A stretch of DNA of 8,912 nucleotides from Oscillospiraceae bacterium (GTDB lineage Bacteria > Bacillota_A > Clostridia > Oscillospirales > Oscillospiraceae). The notes beneath the pieces are model-generated. The model was not told the DNA's origin. It made no database searches and saw nothing but the letters and a program-made list of their open reading frames with translations. The stretch lies in the NCBI GenBank assembly GCA_017939025.1, contig JAGBAI010000153.1, forward strand, positions 1 through 8,912, read 5' to 3'. Below, piece by piece: positions 6,277 to 8,912 of this stretch (position 1 is its first letter; every line of letters begins with the position of its first letter). The translations under genes and the position numbers were made by a program.

Positions 6277-6305
6277 TTGTTATTTATCAAATTCTATGGT
6301 ATATT
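6277..6305 (+). promoter_or_regulatory. Promoter of the barrel protein-nagB operon
   Basis: -35 TTGTTA (6277-6282) and -10 TATATT (6300-6305) are 17 bases apart, with TGG before the -10 (extended -10), the same -10 as at the lipoprotein promoter. Transcription would start near 6312, only about 18 nt before the ATG at 6330. AAAGGAAGG (6315-6323) is the ribosome binding site. Confidence 0.55.
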
Positions 6306-6329
6306 TATATTTAGAAAGGAAGGTGCTAT

Positions 6330-7256
6330 ATGAAACGAATTCTCGACTGCCAAAGCTCTGACTTTGCGAAAATGTCCCGTGACGAGCTGCTTGCAGCCAT
6401 TGCCGGTTCCGAGGGGCGAACCATTGCCTGTGAGACGATCGGTGCCATCATGCCCATGCTGGGCGATATCACCAACGCGGAATTCGCGGCCGCCATGGGT
6501 GCGGATATTTTGCTGCTGAATATGTTTGATGTACAAAAGCCCCATATTCAGGGCTTGCCGAAAACGGAGCCCGATCTGGTAATCCGCAAACTCAAGGAAC
6601 TGACAGGCCGCCCAATCGGCATCAATCTGGAACCTGTGGAACAGGTACTTTCCTCAGAGGATCCTGATGAGAATATGTGGGCTATGACCAATGGTAGAAA
6701 GGCCACCATGGAGAACGCGGAAAAAGCCGTGGCCCTGGGAGTCGATTTCATTCTGCTTACCGGCAATCCCGGTATCGGCGTTACCAATGAAGCCATTGAA
6801 CAGACTCTGAAGCGTTATAAGCAGGCATTCGGAGATAAAATCATCCTTGCCGCAGGAAAAATGCACGCTTCCGGTATTCTGACAGAGGGTGCGGAAAAGA
6901 TCATTACCAAGGAGGATATTTCCGCCTTTGCCGATGCTGGTGCGGATATCATCCTGCTGCCTGCTCCAGGAACCGTTCCCGGTATTACTATGGAATATGT
7001 AAAAGAGCTGGTAAATCACGCTCACAGTCTTGGATGCCTGACAATTACGGCCATCGGAACTTCCCAGGAGGGCGCAGACATTGCCACCATCCGTCAGATC
7101 GCCCTGATGTGCAAAATGACCGGCACGGATATCCATCATCTGGGTGATGCAGGCTACGGCGGTATGGCTCTTCCGGAAAATATCCAGGCCTACTCCATCG
7201 CTGTCCGCGGCATTCGTCATACTTATCGTCGTATGGCCGGTTCGGTAAACCGATAA
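6330..7256 (+). CDS. Uncharacterised (beta/alpha)8-barrel protein next to nagB
   Basis: A 308-residue soluble protein of unassigned function. Hydrophobic strands alternate with helices eight times: about 31-37, 57-66, 94-101, 138-146, 170-177, 205-211, 236-242 and 267-272, the pattern of a TIM barrel. Loops after the strands carry polar residues typical of an active site: E35, N64, N99/E101, GNPGIGVT (145-152), GKMHASG (176-182), GTSQEGAD (243-250), HH (269-270) and GDAGYGGM (272-279), the last of which could hold a phosphate. From memory it resembles a conserved Firmicutes family found in PTS loci and usually labelled hypothetical, PEP-mutase-like or HAD-like (possibly DUF7916); no HAD motif is visible. 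It precedes nagB by 68 bases and diverges from the PTS operon, pointing to amino-sugar phosphates. It lacks the metal-binding HxH of NagA. Codon use is clearly less biased than in nagB. Confidence 0.85.
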   Translation: MKRILDCQSSDFAKMSRDELLAAIAGSEGRTIACETIGAIMPMLGDITNAEFAAAMGADILLLNMFDVQKPHIQGLPKTEPDLVIRKLKELTGRPIGINLEPVEQVLSSEDPDENMWAMTNGRKATMENAEKAVALGVDFILLTGNPGIGVTNEAIEQTLKRYKQAFGDKIILAAGKMHASGILTEGAEKIITKEDISAFADAGADIILLPAPGTVPGITMEYVKELVNHAHSLGCLTITAIGTSQEGADIATIRQIALMCKMTGTDIHHLGDAGYGGMALPENIQAYSIAVRGIRHTYRRMAGSVNR

Positions 7257-7324
7257 ATCCTCCGGTCACAACACGCTCCCATGGAATGCAAAAAACCAAA
7301 TTATTATATTAAGGAGAGACTAAA

Positions 7325-8062
7325 ATGAGACTGATCGTTGCCAAGGATTACGCCGATGTCAGCCGCAAGGCTGCCAACATCATCGCCGCCCAGATCCACC
7401 TGAAGCCCGACTGCGTTCTGGGCCTGGCCACCGGCTCCAGCCCTGTTGGCACCTACAAGGAGCTGATCGCCAAGTATGAGTCCGGCGAGCTGGACTTCTC
7501 CCAGGTCAAGACCATCAACCTGGACGAGTATGTGGGCCTGACCAAGGACCATGACCAGAGCTATGCCTACTTCATGCGCACCAACCTGTTCGATCATGTG
7601 AACATCGACCAGGCCAACTGCAATATTCCCGACGGCACCAACCCCGACGCTGCTGCTGAGTGCGCCCGTTATGATGCTGTCATCGATGCCTTCGGCGGCG
7701 CTGACCTGCAGCTGCTGGGCCTGGGCCCCAACGGCCACATCGGCTTCAACGAGCCCTGCGACGAATTCGTCAACGGCACCAACCACGTGAAGCTGACCGA
7801 CTCCACCATCGACGCCAACCAGCGTTTCTTCGAGAAGCGTGAGGATGTTCCCACCCATGCCTACACCATGGGCATCGGCTCCATCATGAAGGCCAAGCGG
7901 GTTCTGCTGGTCTGCAACGGCGCAGGCAAGGCTCAGGCTGTGAAGGACTGCTTCTTTGGCTCCATCAAGCCCCAGGCTCCCGGCTCCATCCTGCAGCTGC
8001 ATCCCGACTTCACCCTGGTTGCCGACGAGGCAGCTCTGGAACTGGTGAGAGATTTGATTTAA
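7325..8062 (+). CDS. nagB: Glucosamine-6-phosphate deaminase
   Basis: Cytoplasmic enzyme converting glucosamine-6-phosphate and water to fructose-6-phosphate and ammonia, the last step that feeds amino sugars into glycolysis. At 245 residues it is the short Bacillus-type form, without the C-terminal extension of the allosteric E. coli enzyme. Phosphate-binding ATGSSPVGTY (35-44), the base Asp67 in NLDEYVGL (65-72), and GLGPNGHIGFNEP (132-144) with His138 and Glu143 are all present. The ATG at 7325 follows AAGGAG by 8 bases. It is probably transcribed with the barrel gene; the 68-base spacer has a TATATT but it sits right against the ribosome binding site and cannot serve as a promoter. Strong preference for C/G-ending codons suggests high expression. 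Likely ends at the hairpin 8122-8157. Confidence 0.96.
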   Translation: MRLIVAKDYADVSRKAANIIAAQIHLKPDCVLGLATGSSPVGTYKELIAKYESGELDFSQVKTINLDEYVGLTKDHDQSYAYFMRTNLFDHVNIDQANCNIPDGTNPDAAAECARYDAVIDAFGGADLQLLGLGPNGHIGFNEPCDEFVNGTNHVKLTDSTIDANQRFFEKREDVPTHAYTMGIGSIMKAKRVLLVCNGAGKAQAVKDCFFGSIKPQAPGSILQLHPDFTLVADEAALELVRDLI

Positions 8063-8121
8063 ACACATCTGTACCGATATTTTGCATAGATATTTTCACA
8101 TCGATATATTATATTCCAAAT

Positions 8122-8157
8122 ATAATCCCGGCTTACGTGAGTGTAAGCCGGGATTAT
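8122..8157 (+). terminator. Perfect 15-bp hairpin after nagB, probable terminator
   Basis: ATAATCCCGGCTTAC (8122-8136) pairs perfectly with 8143-8157 around the 6-base loop GTGAGT. It lies 59 bases after the nagB stop. The foot of the stem is A/T-rich but no long T-run follows on the plus strand, so termination may be partial; the minus strand continues ATTATATTTGG. Confidence 0.55.
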
Positions 8158-8248
8158 CAGCCTCAGTGATCAGAAATAAGACAATTTACAATCCGGGAAT
8201 GAACCAATTCAAGGGAATTTTGCGTGGTATTCCTCTTCTCGCTAACAC

Positions 8249-8275
8249 GGTCACTGGAACTTCAGTCCAGTGACC
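8249..8275. repeat. Inverted repeat between nagB and the sulfatase
   Basis: GGTCACTGGA (8249-8258) and TCCAGTGACC (8266-8275) form a perfect 10-bp stem with a 7-base loop. Neither strand has a T-run after it, so it does not look like a terminator. It could be an RNA structure at the end of the nagB transcript or a protein-binding palindrome. Confidence 0.5.
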
Positions 8276-8295
8276 ATCATACAAAAATATTCATC

Positions 8296-8334
8296 AAAAA
8301 AGGAACGCTGTTGTCAGCGTTCCCTTTGTTTTTT
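8296..8334. terminator. Bidirectional terminator between nagB and sulfatase
   Basis: GGAACGCTG (8302-8310) and CAGCGTTCC (8315-8323) form a perfect 9-bp stem with a TTGT loop. On the minus strand it is followed by TTTTTT (complement of 8296-8301) and lies 12 bases after the sulfatase stop codon; on the plus strand CTTTGTTTTTT follows. It can end both convergent transcripts. Confidence 0.85.
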
Positions 8335-8335
8335 A

Positions 8336-8912
8336 TCAGTCAGTAATGGTGGGATGGGCGCCCTCAGCCTTTTCCAGCCACTTCAGCAGTCGCTTGCGCA
8401 TATCTGCCTTGATCTGGGCGTAAGCAGGATCCGCAACTACATTGTTCAGCTGATGGGGGTCTACCCGCATATCATACAGGAAGTCGTCTGCATAAACATC
8501 AGATGCAGCGGCGACACCGCCATGTACGCCAGGAGCGTAGACAGAGTAAGTGAAATCGGCAGTGCGGACGCAGCGGCCAACACGGCTCTCGGAGATCTGT
8601 GCAAAGACCTCGTTGGGTCTGCTCTCATCGTACTTCTTCTCGAATACGTCAACCAGGTTCTCACCGATCATCTTGTCGCCTACGTCCACACCAGCCAGAG
8701 CCAGGAAGGTCTTGGGCAGGCTCTCGGTGCTGACCAGCTCCTCCACGACCTTGCCGCCCTTGAAGGGACCACCGGCGATGACCAGAGGCACATGGAGGCA
8801 GCCGTCATGGCAGGAACGCTTGTAATCATCGTATCCATTCAGATGAGCATCGGTGTTACGGGTCTTGAAGTGGGAGCCGTGGTCTGCTGCGAAGATGATG
8901 ACGGTGTTGTCA
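8336..8912 (-). CDS. Type I sulfatase, C-terminal fragment
   Basis: The last 191 codons of a sulfatase; the gene continues past the right edge, and the frame is open to the end. The fragment opens with DNTVIIFAADHGSHF, the metal-binding block near the active site of alkaline-phosphatase-fold sulfatases (Asp10 and His11 of the fragment), followed by DYKRSCHDGCLHVPLVIAGG (29-48), where Lys31 and His35 fit conserved sulfate-contact positions. Later come ELVSTESLPKTFLALAGV and, near the end, LYDMRVDPHQLNNVVADP, the typical C-terminal L-Y-D-x-x-x-D-P-x-E-x-x-N segment. The catalytic C/S-x-P-x-R motif and any signal peptide lie outside, so substrate, maturation type and location cannot be judged. 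It converges on nagB across a shared terminator. Such enzymes free sulfate from mucin or glycosaminoglycan sugars, which would fit the amino-sugar genes nearby (inference). Confidence 0.9.
   Translation of the reverse strand, partial: DNTVIIFAADHGSHFKTRNTDAHLNGYDDYKRSCHDGCLHVPLVIAGGPFKGGKVVEELVSTESLPKTFLALAGVDVGDKMIGENLVDVFEKKYDESRPNEVFAQISESRVGRCVRTADFTYSVYAPGVHGGVAAASDVYADDFLYDMRVDPHQLNNVVADPAYAQIKADMRKRLLKWLEKAEGAHPTITD

Noticed and set aside
6330..7256. Naming the barrel protein NagA, NanE or a HAD hydrolase
   Set aside because: NagA metal ligands are not seen, NanE is shorter and its motifs are absent, and no DxDx(T/V) HAD motif is present.
7302..7310. TATTATATT as a promoter for nagB alone
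   Set aside because: It abuts the ribosome binding site, so transcription would start within or after it, and no -35 lies at the right distance.
7304..8068. 254-codon open frame on the minus strand opposite nagB
   Set aside because: Shadow of nagB, which carries all catalytic motifs on the plus strand.
8082..8273. 63-codon open frame on the plus strand after nagB
   Set aside because: No ribosome binding site, and it runs through the hairpin at 8122-8157 and into the second inverted repeat.
1..8912. CRISPR arrays, insertion sequences, tRNA or rRNA genes, prophage genes
   Set aside because: No regularly spaced repeats, transposase or integrase frames, or structural RNA signatures were found on reading both strands.

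Overview
The window looks like part of a chromosome from a gut-type Clostridia, most likely of the Oscillospiraceae/Ruminococcaceae kind. The basis is the set of Gram-positive families (a PTS with separate IIA, EI, HPr and IICB, a Bacillus-type NagB, a Cof-type HAD phosphatase), strong AGGAGG-type ribosome binding sites, a textbook CcpA cre site, and GC-rich genes with strong codon bias separated by very AT-rich spacers. This is inference from style; no rRNA or other taxonomic marker is present.

Layout, left to right. Bases 1-192 (minus) hold the N-terminus of a TctC-like substrate-binding lipoprotein that runs off the left edge. Its upstream region carries an extended -10 promoter, a 5' UTR hairpin and a cre box. 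A terminator at 531-563 ends the next minus-strand gene, a Cof-type HAD phosphatase (640-1416) with its own promoter and a structured leader of about 160 nt. Bases 1417-2102 hold no convincing gene but several palindromes and two strong terminators.

The centre of the window is a minus-strand operon of four genes, read from right to left: EIIA (glucose family), Enzyme I, HPr, and a GlcNAc-type EIICB. It starts at a promoter at 6133-6161 with a perfect TTGACA and ends at a hairpin at 1973-2019. Together these genes encode every step of a phosphorelay from PEP to sugar. The HPr keeps His15 but has Arg where the HPr kinase target Ser46 should be.

Divergent from this operon, on the plus strand, are a 308-residue protein that reads as a (beta/alpha)8 barrel of unassigned function (6330-7256) and glucosamine-6-phosphate deaminase NagB (7325-8062). 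The likely route is that external GlcNAc (or a related amino sugar) is imported and phosphorylated by the PTS, deacetylated by an enzyme not seen here (no NagA in the window), and converted by NagB to fructose-6-phosphate and ammonia. The barrel protein is the obvious unknown in this set.

Three hairpins follow nagB. The right edge (8336-8912, minus) is the C-terminal third of a type I sulfatase. A sulfatase beside an amino-sugar PTS would fit use of sulfated host glycans (mucin or glycosaminoglycan), but its substrate cannot be read from this fragment.

Nothing in the window is a mobile element, CRISPR array, rRNA or tRNA. The points most worth a second look are the self-contained PTS relay with a Ser46-less HPr, the unassigned barrel protein where a deacetylase would be expected, and the gene-free but structured stretch at 1417-2102.
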